A stretch of DNA of 64,000 nucleotides from Membranipora membranacea (lineage: Eukaryota; Bryozoa; Gymnolaemata; Cheilostomatida; Membraniporidae). This document shows positions 1 through 10,217 of the stretch, piece after piece. The stretch spans positions 19,468,001 through 19,532,000 of the forward strand of contig OU612072.1 in the NCBI GenBank assembly GCA_914767715.1. Reading direction: 5' to 3'. A program made the translations under genes and the position numbers. Position 1 is the stretch's first letter. The number at the start of each line of letters is the position of its first letter. A model generated the notes under the pieces. The model was given only the letters and a program-made list of their open reading frames with translations. It did no database searches and had not been told where the DNA came from.

Positions 1-345
1 GATCTGTTCTACATTAATGATTAAAATTTCACATATTTTCATGGCTCCACAAAAAAAAATGCGTTGTATGGCGTGACGTAAAAAGTCAGTTTAGACTAGT
101 CATATATCAAAGAAAATCAAATTTTACGATGAACGCAATCTCTAAGTATGCGTTCCACCTGATTTGAAATTTCTTACATTTAATTTGACTCCTCCATCTG
201 CTTTGACAAAAACAGCGTTTTCTGCCTCATTTCCTCCCTTTCATGACACAACGTCATTGAATCAAGTTTTTGTTCAGGTATTCGTTTTCAGTAGCTCGGC
301 GGCTTTCCAACGGTATATGATATGTTGATATTCGGATCGGTCTTT
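1..345. other. single-copy left flank of the tandem array
   Basis: This stretch has no counterpart in the other units. Similarity to the repeated sequence starts at about 346, in the middle of an RTE LINE. It therefore marks the left edge of the array, or of what was duplicated. It holds one candidate minus-strand exon (142-237, listed separately). I see no other gene in it. Confidence 0.6.
142..237 (-). CDS. candidate terminal exon of the receptor cytoplasmic tail (unit 1 gene)
   Basis: On the minus strand an acceptor (CATGAAAG) is followed by an open frame starting GGA GGA AAT GAG, encoding 31 residues that begin GGNEAENAVFVKADGG and end at TAG (142-144). The upstream minus-strand exon at 1790-1879 ends in phase 0 at CAG/GTAAGT and this exon opens in phase 0, so the two can be joined in frame. 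A possible internal donor (AAT/GTAAGA) lies 20 codons in, so further exons may exist to the left of the window. The LINE relic at 346-1712 would sit in the intervening intron. The exon occurs only once in the window, so the genes of units 2-4 do not have it next to their own exons. This is a prediction from splice phase and composition; a chance frame is possible. Confidence 0.4.
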   Translation of the reverse strand, partial: GGNEAENAVFVKADGGVKLNVRNFKSGGTHT

Positions 346-1712
346 GACATTACCTCAAACATACAGAAGCAGAAGGAGAACAGAAGGGAAATACTTGAGA
401 GAATAGGATGGTGGAAATTGAAGGAGACAGAAGGGGATGAGTTTGAGATGAAGTTGATGGAGAGCATCATGGAAAAGGTAGCAATGGAGGAATCGACATG
501 GGAGAACACATGTGTTGATGCAGTCAGGATAGCCCAGGAAGAGCTAGGAGTCTCAAGGGGAGGTAAATATGTAGAAAAAGAGCCCTGGTGGTGGAATTTA
601 GAGGTCCAGGAATTGAAAGGGAGAAAAAGTGAGGAGAGATGAAGACCAAGATCAACACCAAGAAAGTATAGTTGAGGAGGAATATCGAATAAAGAATAAG
701 GAGCACAAGTCGAAGTAGCGAAGGCAAAAGAGAAGGCGTTTGAAGAGGTGTATAAAGGCCTTGAAGAGAATGGAGCAAAGAACTTATACAGTCTGGCCAA
801 AACGAGAAAGCGAAGATCTTTGGACAAGATAGAATGAAGTTTGTGAGAGATGGTGATGGCCTTATATTATCAGAGTATGGAGATATCAAAAGGAGATGGC
901 AGGAGTATTTTGATCAACTACTCACCACAAGGATGAAAAGGATGGAATTAGAAGAGGTCCAGCAAGTAGAAGGGCCAATTCCTCTGATAAGTGATGAGGA
1001 AGTAAAAACCCAGCTCGAGAAAATGAAGAAAGGGAAAGCAGCCGGATCAGATGAGTTCCCTATTGAGATCAGATTGAGTCAAGAGATTAGGAGATACCGG
1101 ATTGAGTTGGATGACATCAGTTTTGAGGGATATACATGGGACAGGGATACCAGCTGCATGGAGGAAGAGTCGGAAAACACCACTCTATAAACAGAAGGTA
1201 GACCCCCTGAACTGTGCTAACTTCCGAGGCATTAAACTTCTCAGTCACTGCCTCAAGCTCTGAGCAAGGATAGTGGAATCTAGACTGGGGACTATTGTTG
1301 ACATATCTGAGAGACAGTACGGATTTCAGAAAGGCAAATCAATGTATGAAACCTGTTCAAAAACTGTGGAATACAAATGTGGGATCTACAGAGGAAGTGA
1401 GGATAAATGTTGGCTTACACCAAGGCTCAGCTCTCAGTCCCTTCCTTTTCATGGTGATTTTGGATGTGATCACGGAGGAGACAGTTGAGGCACCCCCATG
1501 GGCCTTGCTGTTTGCAGATGTTTTAGTTCTATGCGACACGGAGGCAGATAGAATTGAGGGTCGACTGGAGGACCGGAGAAAACACCTAGAGGACTGAAAC
1601 TGAGCAGTACCAAAGCGGAGTACATGCCACCAACAGGAGCAACTAGGAAGATCAAACTGAAAAACTACAACGAGCATGACTATAGTACCTGAAAAAACTG
1701 CCTATAAGTACC
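346..1712 (+). mobile_element. RTE-clade LINE relic, 5'-truncated (left edge of array)
   Basis: Decayed non-LTR retrotransposon on the plus strand. Reverse-transcriptase blocks typical of the RTE/BovB group are visible in shifting frames: a KKGKAAGSDEFPIE block near 1025-1065, a CANFRGIKLLSHCLKL block near 1215-1262, a fingers/palm block QYGFQKGKSM near 1315-1344, and an HQGSALSPFLF block near 1422-1452. The catalytic motif reads FADVLVLCD here but FADDLVLCD in the other copies, so the second catalytic Asp is lost. The endonuclease half is missing: the copy starts where the others already reach the linker before the RT. Its 3' end breaks off shortly after a KYL motif, at the same place as in all other copies. 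It is non-functional. It lies between the candidate tail exons at 1790-1879 and 142-237. Confidence 0.8.
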
Positions 1713-1789
1713 ATGCCCATGCCCTTGCCCTTTGACCAGCTGAGCTACCTCCTACGCTTGAGCTACTTTCTACTCCTACTCCTACTTAC

Positions 1790-4152
1790 CTGGACTATGT
1801 ATTTACCACTCATACCAGCTGTGGTAGGGTAATCCTCACAATGTGACACAGTATTGTCATACTTTCTGTTGAGGTCCTCCTTTCGTAATAAAAAACAGTC
1901 ATCATTTCGCAGCCTACATACTTTAAGTTTATTTTAAAATACGACCGTATACTCCTTACTGAGCAAATAACTGGACACCTTGGTTATTCACCAACCCCTA
2001 CGGTTTCAAGTGAGAAACTTTAGTTGTCCTTATAGACACATCAAAAATGGATGAACTGGTGATATTCACAACATGGAACACCAAGGAGAACGTGAACTGA
2101 GAGAATTTAGTTGTCTCAAAATACATCACATATACATAAGAATTTATATGGCATGTTCCCGTGGAAAAACCTTGTTATAATTTATATTTTTGAACAAATT
2201 GTCAAGCACTTTTGCCATAAAATAATTATTATGTATGATAACCTTAAGTTTTTTATATCAATATTAGAATGACTTATAAATTATGCAGCATGAAATTTAA
2301 ATTCAACGAAAACTGATATATTTTCATATTGTCAACCTAAAAGTATGACTATGAGACCATCGAGTAACTCTCTGTTGTAATTGATGAATAGGTTGAACAA
2401 TGGTGCATTGATATAGTAACATAACTTGGTGTTTAGTTACATACCGGAGTTGAGAGTACTATCTCTTGTTTCTTCCTTCCATAAGTGAACACATTGAGTG
2501 CGTCATCTGTTACATGTTCATAATCCTTACCAAACAGCTCATGGTTCCTTGGTACGAAACCGCCATAACCTAGAAAAGAAATGTCTCATACCAACAGCTT
2601 GTTTGAGGGGCAAAGTAAGGTTGTAACATTGTAGGAACTGGGCGGCGGATATATGCTGTGAAAGTGAATCTGTCATCCTTTATTATGCCAAACTTTCTGT
2701 TCAACTTCATCAATGTAAGTACGGGATAGTTTTGTTTTTATCTATCTGGGTATTCCTCCGATAAGCAATCGCTTTCCTCAATGGCTGTACTAGGACCTGG
2801 GCAAGCCAACCAAAGTGGTCAAGTGGACCTGTTTAATGTGCCCCCTCAAGTGCAGGTGGCTTGTGCGGGGTAGTCACCCTATACACTTTGCACACAGGCT
2901 ACTCCTTTTTGAAGAGACAGAGGGGATCTTTATACTGCTTGCAAGCACACTATAGATCTTTTTAATTTATAGTCCTGATCCACAAAGACTGGTTAGGAAG
3001 AATGGCCTGCCAGCCCGAGGAATCAACTGCATCATTTGACTGTTAACCGTCAGACCACTCCTGACTCCATATGTGAAGGTGACTTATAAGAAGATATAAT
3101 GATAGACACAGCCTATTTCTGAATAGAAAGTTTGTGACTTTATATCTATAGACAACACTTATTCTAAATGGTTAGATAGTGACTTGCAAATGTAAATATT
3201 GATCAGAGAGATTATGTGTTTGAAATGGATCATAAGCAGATTTAAGTATGCAGCGACTAATAAGTGTGTGTTGACTTATAAGTGTTTGGTGACTCTATTG
3301 TGAGGTTATGAGGGGTCAATACCTGCTATAAATCGCTTATTAGGACTCTCATTAGACATCTTCAAGACACTGAGTGGTGGCATGTGTCTGTTAGGAGATG
3401 CATAAGGCAATATCTTGTCTGGCCTGCTGTAGAGGCATTCTGTTTCTCATTTTAAGTAGCTATAAAATAGACATTTACTCTTTGTACGGTTTTCGCAAAA
3501 CACCAAATCTCACTCCAGGCACAATAACTATTCTTCCTATGAATGTCTGTCATCTTGACTACCATTCCAAGAAATTTATAGGCTACCTGGTAATAAATCC
3601 TCTGCTTTTTAGATATCATGCTTCTTTGGGGTGAAAAGCCGAAAAGAGTGAAGACCGGAGGAAGCTTTGCACAGATTAGAACATTCATGTTTTCAAGTTT
3701 GTAGAATAAATTGGTCAGAGACTTGCGCTACCCTTGAAATTGCATAACCACAAAACATGCTAGAGTTCATATTGATTCCAATCCACATTTTTCTATTCAA
3801 TATCGTATGGTAGTATTGTATCAAAATGATGACTTGATATACTATTGCATGTATATCTCTGATCAATAGAAAATGAACTAGTTCACTTAGCATGAGTACC
3901 ATCACAAGATTTTGGTGTGACGTTCAATTTGACTAATTAGGGGACGGGTACATGTTAGGCAATTGTCCTAAATTGACTCACACGATCAGAGATACACATA
4001 ATAATAGTGTAGTCTTGATGTTTGTGTGGTAGTGTATTGAATTATGTACACTCACAGGCAATTCTATGTTCTTGAGATTCAGGGGAAGTTGATCGCCACT
4101 TTGAAGACAGTTCAGTGCAATGAGATGATCATGTTTTAGCTGTTTTGGAGTT
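1790..4152 (-). pseudogene. cytoplasmic-tail exons of the receptor gene, unit 1 (damaged)
   Basis: Four minus-strand candidate exons, in transcript order. (4) 4056-4152, ending TTGCCT/GTGAGT; relative to unit 2 it has a 16-base deletion that shifts the frame. (5) 3323-3459, ending GCAG/GTATTG; its frame has a TGA close to the start, where units 2-4 have CGA. (6) 2445-2569, 125 nt, flanked by TTTTCTAG and GTATGT, opening YGGFVPRNHELFGKDYEH. (7) 1790-1879, 90 nt, flanked by an AAAG acceptor and CAG/GTAAGT, including NRKYDNTVSHCEDYP. Exon 6 needs 2 nt, as left by both exon 3 and exon 5 (phase 1), and ends in phase 0; exon 7 is phase 0 at both ends. Tyrosine motifs YEHV and YDNT (a YxN motif like those bound by Grb2-type SH2 domains) suggest a signalling tail. 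Exons 6 and 7 are well supported, exons 4 and 5 less so. As it stands this copy could not give the full tail. Confidence 0.55.
2800..3069 (-). mobile_element. tRNA-derived SINE-like repeat A, unit 1
   Basis: The minus strand begins with a tRNA-like head: an A-box-like stretch (GTCAGGAGTGGTCTGACGG) followed about 40 nt later by a B-box-like GTTGATTCC. A conserved non-coding body follows, running through a block with GGTGACTACCCCGCAC to about 2800. The same element is at the equivalent place in all units. SINE identity is inferred from the pol III box spacing. No flanking target-site duplication was established. Confidence 0.45.
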
Positions 4153-5139
4153 CTGTGATTGCATTAAATGTACATTCGGCAAACGTTTGTCGCAGTTATT
4201 CTCCATGCTTGACACTTGATGTTTTTTTAAATACAGAAAAATGCTGAGTGTAAATGATTCCAATAAAAAATCGTGATTCATGTTCAACATCATAGTGCTA
4301 ATAGTGAAAGTCTCCGCATGACATCTTATCATAATTTTGTCTTCTCAATATTCATTGCCATCGACGAAAATCAAATCAAAGCAGAACCAATTGTCTTGTG
4401 ATCAGGACAGGAATATTCTCCAGAGAAGTCGGTAAGAAAAAATAAACATAAAGGAAAACTAATCCTCTATTTAGATCATTAATTGATGCTAAGGGTCTGT
4501 TTTGAAATGGATTTTTTGTATATCCACACCCCTCTACATCAATCTAACATCATATTGATGTCTGCTTGCCCGCTGGGTAATGACAAGCTTGATGATATAC
4601 AAATATAATTAATTATAAACCATCCTTGGCAGCAAAAGCCATTGGTTCCCAACACAATATATTTATGCAATAAAATACAGGATGTAATATTCAATTTCAT
4701 CTCCTCGAACCAATTTCTAAAGATTGGTCATTGTCCCTTAAATCTGATCTTATTTTCCTGGCCTAGTCTTAATTTCAACTGTATCTCATTTTTTATACTC
4801 TGAAATCACCTAACATCTGCACCTTCATAATGCAGTTCTTCATATCGACAATACCAAAATCAGGCATCATTGCCGCTATTATTTGGTGCGTATATTGAAA
4901 TCCCACAATATTTTTGATCCTTTATTTTCAACCCTCAACTCTGCACTGTGATCCTATCAGTTAATTTCTGTCTCAAAGCTGAGCATATCATACATTTCCC
5001 ATATACAGTTGTACATCTCTATGTCCCTGTTCTTCCTTGACTTTCACTCAATAATTCATCCTGTTTTCTCTGCATTCACCCTTTTAATGGTAATCTAAAT
5101 GTGCTTGCTTCTAAGTCATCCGCTCATTTCAGGTACTGA

Positions 5140-5560
5140 CTGTGTTTTTCATCCTTCCAATCTGTTCGTTTTGTTGTTCTGCTTTGCATCCATGTTGTCT
5201 AATCCTTTACACGGTACCAAGCCATATTCTAAATGTCATTTTCCAACTCTGCCATTTTCTCACCTCTTGTTATCCCACCAAGCTATTTTTCATTTTTCAC
5301 CAAAACCTTTTCTCACCAATCCATTTCCCCACACATTCATATTTCCACAAGGATGCTTTCCACCGAATCCGTTTTAACAACACAAAGTTTTTCCACTTAG
5401 CTGTTTTCCACTGTACCCACTGTGTCATTTTCCAAAAAAAAGACAGTTTCCGACCAAGCGAGTTTCCCGTTTGCCCTTTACCAACAATTCCTATCTTAAA
5501 ATGCCAAGCAATTAACTCAATGCTGGTAGCTTTTTCTCTCCTTTTCTTAGTTTGACTTTG
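5140..5560. repeat. degenerate pyrimidine-rich minisatellite-like tract, unit 1
   Basis: The plus strand repeats a TTTTCC(A/C)C-like motif every 12-25 nt between about 5220 and 5500 (for example TTTTTCACC, ATTTCCCC, ATTTCCAC, CTTTCCAC, TTTTTCCAC, TTTTCCAC), giving strong strand asymmetry. Several overlapping frames stay open here because the tract is poor in A and G, and their Phe/His-rich translations are an effect of the composition. Units 2 and 3 carry one extra stretch (CCCTTGAAGCAATTTTCCCA) that unit 1 lacks. Confidence 0.5.
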
Positions 5561-6235
5561 ATATTTGATGTGTGACGGCCTCATAAACTAAATACCAGCA
5601 GAAATAGCTCCAATTCCAAAAGTCACCATCTCAACTTGAATCTAGTAAGACAAAACTTGGGTGATACTTGAGGGAAAATCATACCAGCTACAAGGGAAAA
5701 TCATGTTTTAACCAGTGTATACCAACAGCTCATATGTAAGCAACGAATTGTGCCGGTTATGTCATGTTATAGATATGTAAACGCTTTAGCTAATCAGCAT
5801 GAGACATGAAAGCCAGTCATGTCTATAAGAATTCTACATGCGCTGTCTCAACATAACAAAAAAAGTGCATCAAGGGAATCTGTTGTTTTGGTTTAGTTTA
5901 TTCCTATTATTTAGGTATTAGCCCACTTAATAATTGTGTTAAAAGTTCAATCTTCATGGACCAGTCTGATAGTCGGGACTGGATTGGTGGCTTATAATCC
6001 AGCCCACTACTGCACACATATTCATATCAAATCAAATCTGAAGTCGTTTTTCCTGTCCTAAAACTTGAAGAAGGAAATAGTATACAAAATCTACATCAAT
6101 GCTAATCAAGGACATTTAGTTCTGATTAAATTAATCCCAGCACAACCAATTTAAAAGATTTTATACTGAATTTGCTTCTCGTAGGTGAACCAGAAGAAAA
6201 ATTCTAAATCAAATGACAACAGGTTTTTAATTGTA

Positions 6236-6250
6236 ATATATATATATTTA
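6236..6250. repeat. TA microsatellite, short allele (unit 1)
   Basis: A run of alternating T and A interrupted by TTT, followed by ACCATTCTACACAC. The same locus is much longer in unit 3 (about 43585-43622) and differently ended in unit 2 (about 25445-25461). Confidence 0.7.
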
Positions 6251-6639
6251 TACCATTCTACACACAAGTCCAATTAACTCAGTTAGAAAAAAGCGAAAGT
6301 CAGGAACTCATCACGCTGGGCCAGCGATTTCTGGTCCCAGAACAATAACTATGACTCAACAATATCTAGGAAATTGAATCACCTGTTAGAATTCTATATT
6401 TGTCGGATTGGAGTAAATATTTTGAGTATTAAACAGTAGCATAAATTTCTCACCATTCTCACCTAGCCGCCTGTATCCTTAGCGGGTAGCCGTTCTGCTA
6501 GCTCCTAGTTCAATTCAAGAATGCCATCTGACCATGTTGCCTACATCCTCTGGCTCCAAATGCCAACAGATTATTGTATTGGGATGTTTCCTTGAACTGC
6601 AAATTTAATTGGCCTATTCATGAATTATCGAATTATTAT

Positions 6640-7749
6640 TTCAACCAGCCACAGCAATGTGATCAGAAAACCCAAGTTTGCTTTGTGTGGAAATAGCTTC
6701 CACAATTATGTTACAAATGAAATGTAAGTTCATAACACAAAGGTAAACAACTGACAGTTTCTCTACCTTACAACAATGGTGAAATGGCCATTTGATGTAA
6801 ACTTTACCAAGTTTGGATCAGAAGGTATTGATTCTTGTTTGCATCAAAAGCACCAACATAAGCTGCTAGCATGCGATGATGCGATCCTCCAAAGCTCCGA
6901 AATAGCTTGGATTAAAGTATTTTGACTCGATTTATCAGAGCAAAATCAAAAGTTAGCATTTTGGGAAATTTTTGTCAAATTTACTTGTTTGGTTGTTGAG
7001 CGATCATTTCTGTTGTGACATCAAATGCAATATCTGTTTGGCTGCGAAAATCATAGACAATATTTATTATGACGCCTTTGGGATTGCAAGTTTTGTTGAA
7101 TTCTAGATTGCAATGTTTAGATTTTTGAGTGTGCAACTAAGGATAGTCAGAGTAGGGAATTGTATGATCATTCAATTTGGTTTCTAGTGCAAGTATATAG
7201 TGCAAATCTATGTTTTTGAAACCAGTTTTTGCTAATTGAAGCTTAGAATCCTTATAAAACCCAGTTTTAGTTTATGGTAACTAGGTGTTAGTATATAAGT
7301 TTTGTAATTGGAGCGGAGTTGGCAAAGATGCAGTTCATTTCAGACTATGGCTCAAGACAACTCCCCTTACACTAATGATTAACATCTTCTCGATAGAACT
7401 CAATGACTGTTTTTTTTAAATATACTTGAACTTATAAAAACTTAAATGCGAGAAACATACATAAGTGCAACTTTTAAAGTGGTGGCATGTTCACTCTAAA
7501 TGATCAAACATTGATTGCGATATTATTTCCTCTAACCAGTGGTCATAATATGAATGTTGTAACATTGTTTAACATGGCCCAAAATGCGGCAGGAGAAAGC
7601 ATGGCTGTTAGTATCGGTAGGATGCAAAATAGACATTCAAGTCTCATTTTCGTGTTTGCTCTTTTCTTTCAGATTCATTTTATTTCTTTGTAGGTGCTGG
7701 ATCTGCTGCAGGAGGATATATTAGAACAAGTTTTGACCCTATACTTTAA
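6640..7749 (+). pseudogene. unidentified small plus-strand gene, unit 1 copy, 5' truncated
   Basis: Three plus-strand segments join in phase. The remains of an exon ending at 6723 (GAAAT/GTAAGT, phase 2) contain VIRKPKFALCGNSFHNY. An exon at 7540-7616 follows the strong acceptor TTTCCTCTAACCAG and encodes GHNMNVVTLFNMAQNAAGES. A last exon at 7694-7749 follows the acceptor TTTATTTCTTTGTAG and encodes AGSAAGGYIRTSFDPIL then TAA. The last intron is only 77 nt. I do not recognise the family. In unit 1 an about 0.9-kb deletion has removed the 5' part of the first exon (compare unit 3, 44838-44985), so this copy is broken. The gene lies antisense within the long receptor intron. Confidence 0.4.
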
Positions 7750-8057
7750 CATTCCTGTTTATATATTGGATGTTGCTGCAGTCAATTTGTATGGTCTTCT
7801 TTACATATCGGAGGGAATTCTGTGTGGCTTCAAAAGAAGAGATCGGTCAGCCTGGGTCATGGCTGTTCGGGTAGATTTCTGTTACAAAATTTTCGTTATT
7901 GATCGGTCGGATTCCCTCTTGGTGCTACAGCATTCCATGTTTTTGTTTGATATACGTTGTGGGTGAAATAAAAAAATAAACGGAGTAATTATACCAACAA
8001 AAGCCACTGTTTCCAAAATCAGTGGAAGCCAAGGGTGTTTATAACTTCTAAATAACC

Positions 8058-8083
8058 ATGAGTATGAGTATGAGTATGAGTAT
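8058..8083. repeat. ATGAGT hexamer microsatellite, unit 1
   Basis: Four tandem copies of ATGAGT followed by ATGATAATG. Present also in unit 3 (46318-46343); absent from unit 2, which lacks this whole segment. Confidence 0.75.
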
Positions 8084-8857
8084 GATAATGAAATCTGTAA
8101 ACAAGTGCTTCCTGCTTGTATTGTATTATTTAGATGTCTGACCTGCTTTAGCTAACTCATTGCGCAATTTCACCATACCTGACAAGAATGGTTTTAAGGC
8201 GCTAATTAGCATACCTGCTAGACACCTTTGAGAGTTGTGTTCTCTCGTCCCGAAGCTCATTCAACTTAACCATTGCCACCTCATGCAAAACACTTTCATA
8301 TGTTGAAGAACAGATTCGGGCAAGATTCCACCTTTTCGAAAAAAATCAGTCAAGAGCTCATGAACTTAATTGCAAAGCTCACTAAAAAGGAGGATTTCTC
8401 CAAAAAATATTGATACCAACTGCACATCACTTAGTGCTTGAATGATAGTGAAATCTGTAAGCAAGTGCTTCCTGCTTAACCCTGTGAAATATTAGTAAAT
8501 TCAATCAAGGAGTGGCTTCGATTGAAGGCACATAAGAGGTATGAAGATCGCAAGTAATGACATCCTCACACATTCTTGGGTCATATGGAACTGGTACAAC
8601 TATGACAAAAAATTACAACAATGAATGGCTTACAGGTATCAGTGAACTTTAGTTCAATGCAAGTATACTGTGTATGAACATGCATATCAGTTGTATTTAT
8701 GAATAAACAGCTTTGTATTAATTTCCAAAACATGATCAAAAGGCTCATCATTTGAGAAATAGGCTCAGCACTAGATTCTTGTTGATGCACAGATCTTACA
8801 TCCTGTCGTATATCTTAAGATGATAAATTTTGGTCGCTGAACTGTGCGGGTGAGCCC

Positions 8858-9080
8858 GGTTGAGATTGGTGAGAGGGTCGATCTACCTCTGCCTGTCCAA
8901 AACAAGAAGTGTCGATTTTCTTAAAGCAACAAAGACATTATTGAGGTTTGGTCCCAGAATGGTTTGTCATGTGCTGTGTAAAGCAATAGCAGGGAAATTT
9001 GCAAGTCAGTTTACCCCTGTATCGAGCTTCTTATGGGGCATAGAGGGTTGCAGTTAGACGGGAATTGGTGCTGCTAGTAC
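8858..9080 (+). pseudogene. unassigned decayed coding-like segment, unit 1
   Basis: A plus-strand frame shared by all full units encodes, in unit 3, a stretch including FSCAVYSNSRQICKSVYPCI followed by GHRGLQLDGNWCC and a stop. In unit 1 the frame is broken by GTG TAA where units 2 and 3 have GTG TAT, and by a stop just upstream. Evolution by point mutation with few indels suggests a former exon, but I do not recognise the family and found no convincing flanking splice sites. Confidence 0.25.
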
Positions 9081-9099
9081 ACATTTTTTGGTTAGTTCG

Positions 9100-10215
9100 T
9101 TTAAGACTACCATGATTGTTAGTAGTTAGCACAATGCAGTCTAGTAATTTTAGATATTAGTACAAAGCTGCTTTCCAATTGATAGATGATTATGATACCA
9201 TGGAATTGCTTGCATGGACTTTGTTGTTATTGCATCCTCCTTGCTATTAAACATCACCATGGTAGTTCCGTTGCTCGTAAAGAGTTGTTCATTTTTTTCA
9301 TCTCTCATCTAAACAAAACTTCCTGTCCAATGGTACAAATTACGGCTCTGTAGGACTAGTTTGAGAGTATTTGTATTCAGATATCTATGAAATATTTACA
9401 CTTTTTTGTGTTTCAACACTTCCACAATCATTTTTGTTATCGCTGGGTGGCTGATGATTGTATAGATAGATCAGGAATCTACACCCTCTAGGTTTTGAGA
9501 TATATCAATTATTTATAAACCCTAATATACCTAATTGTATTGATGACATATAAAAGGCTTATAGGTAATACTTCTTTCTCCGGGACGAACCATTCTGGGC
9601 GTAGATAGCTATCTTTTTCTCACTTTGGTCACATGTTCATCACCTCTAGATCAATGGGAGAATGACAGTTCAAGCTCTGACAAATTAGCGTCAGTATTGA
9701 TATTTTTGATGTCAAATGATTTCAACTCAGAACTGGTTATAAGTGAACTGAACCCTTTGTGTCTAAGTGTACCTCACTTAGTCCATGAGCTGATACAGCC
9801 TTTTGTTCAGGTTCAAAAAACCAACACTAGAGGAAAATCTGAAGCAGCAGATATGATCTAAGTTTGCTGCTTTATCATAATCAGTTATGTCGGATCATCA
9901 ATATTGTTCCAGTCTATGTCAAAACTTATCTTAAGCATTATATTCTACTGAGTAGTAATTATTGCGCCATTATAATCTTCATTGGAAATGTTTGTTTACA
10001 AAGGCTGTGATTGGGCAATAATACCACGTGATTAGTATTCATGATGGCTGCGGTGAACAGATGCATTCTGCATTGTCTTCCTCTTCTCAATAATAATCCT
10101 AGTTTAATCAGCCTATCACCTTCCTGCTTATCCAAAACTATTGAGTATACTTCTAAGTACATAAAACTAAATCTTCAAACAAATAAAAGCATATCAGACT
10201 CTCTTAACACTTAAT
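9100..10215. other. non-coding stretch of unit 1
   Basis: Nothing I can support as a gene. A plus-strand frame at 9625-9861 recurs in shortened form at 28880 and 50624, but its length and C-terminus change through indels between units. In unit 3 the counterpart of the left part of this stretch is interrupted by the CR1-like LINE at 47738. Confidence 0.4.
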
Positions 10216-10217
10216 TA

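Larger units (their letters stand above)
4153..6638. other. non-coding part of unit 1 (intronic relative to the receptor gene)
   Basis: No supported exon was found between the candidate exon 4 and the plus-strand exons starting near 6640. The stretch holds a pyrimidine-rich degenerate repeat (5140-5560) and a short TA microsatellite (6236-6250), listed separately. Short frames here change between units by indels and stop codons, so I do not regard them as genes. Confidence 0.5.

Noticed and set aside
288-889. Long minus-strand frames of 121-179 codons
   Set aside because: They run antisense to the RTE LINE relic (and recur antisense to its other copies); the Ser/Phe-rich translations are shadows of a purine-rich coding strand.
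3567-3625. A 37-nt minus-strand exon after the strong acceptor TTTTCACCCCAAAG, open only in unit 1
   Set aside because: Units 2-4 have a TAG in the only open frame and its phase fits neither neighbour; it may be a decoy or decayed exon.
3693-3905. Minus-strand frame recurring at 22896, 41031 and 62813 as another tail exon
   Set aside because: No acceptor and donor pair gives an open phase-compatible exon; conservation is no better than in the neighbouring intron sequence.
5099-5584. Overlapping Phe/His-rich plus-strand frames and a Lys/Trp-rich minus-strand frame
   Set aside because: Explained by the pyrimidine-rich degenerate repeat; frames change length between units through indels.
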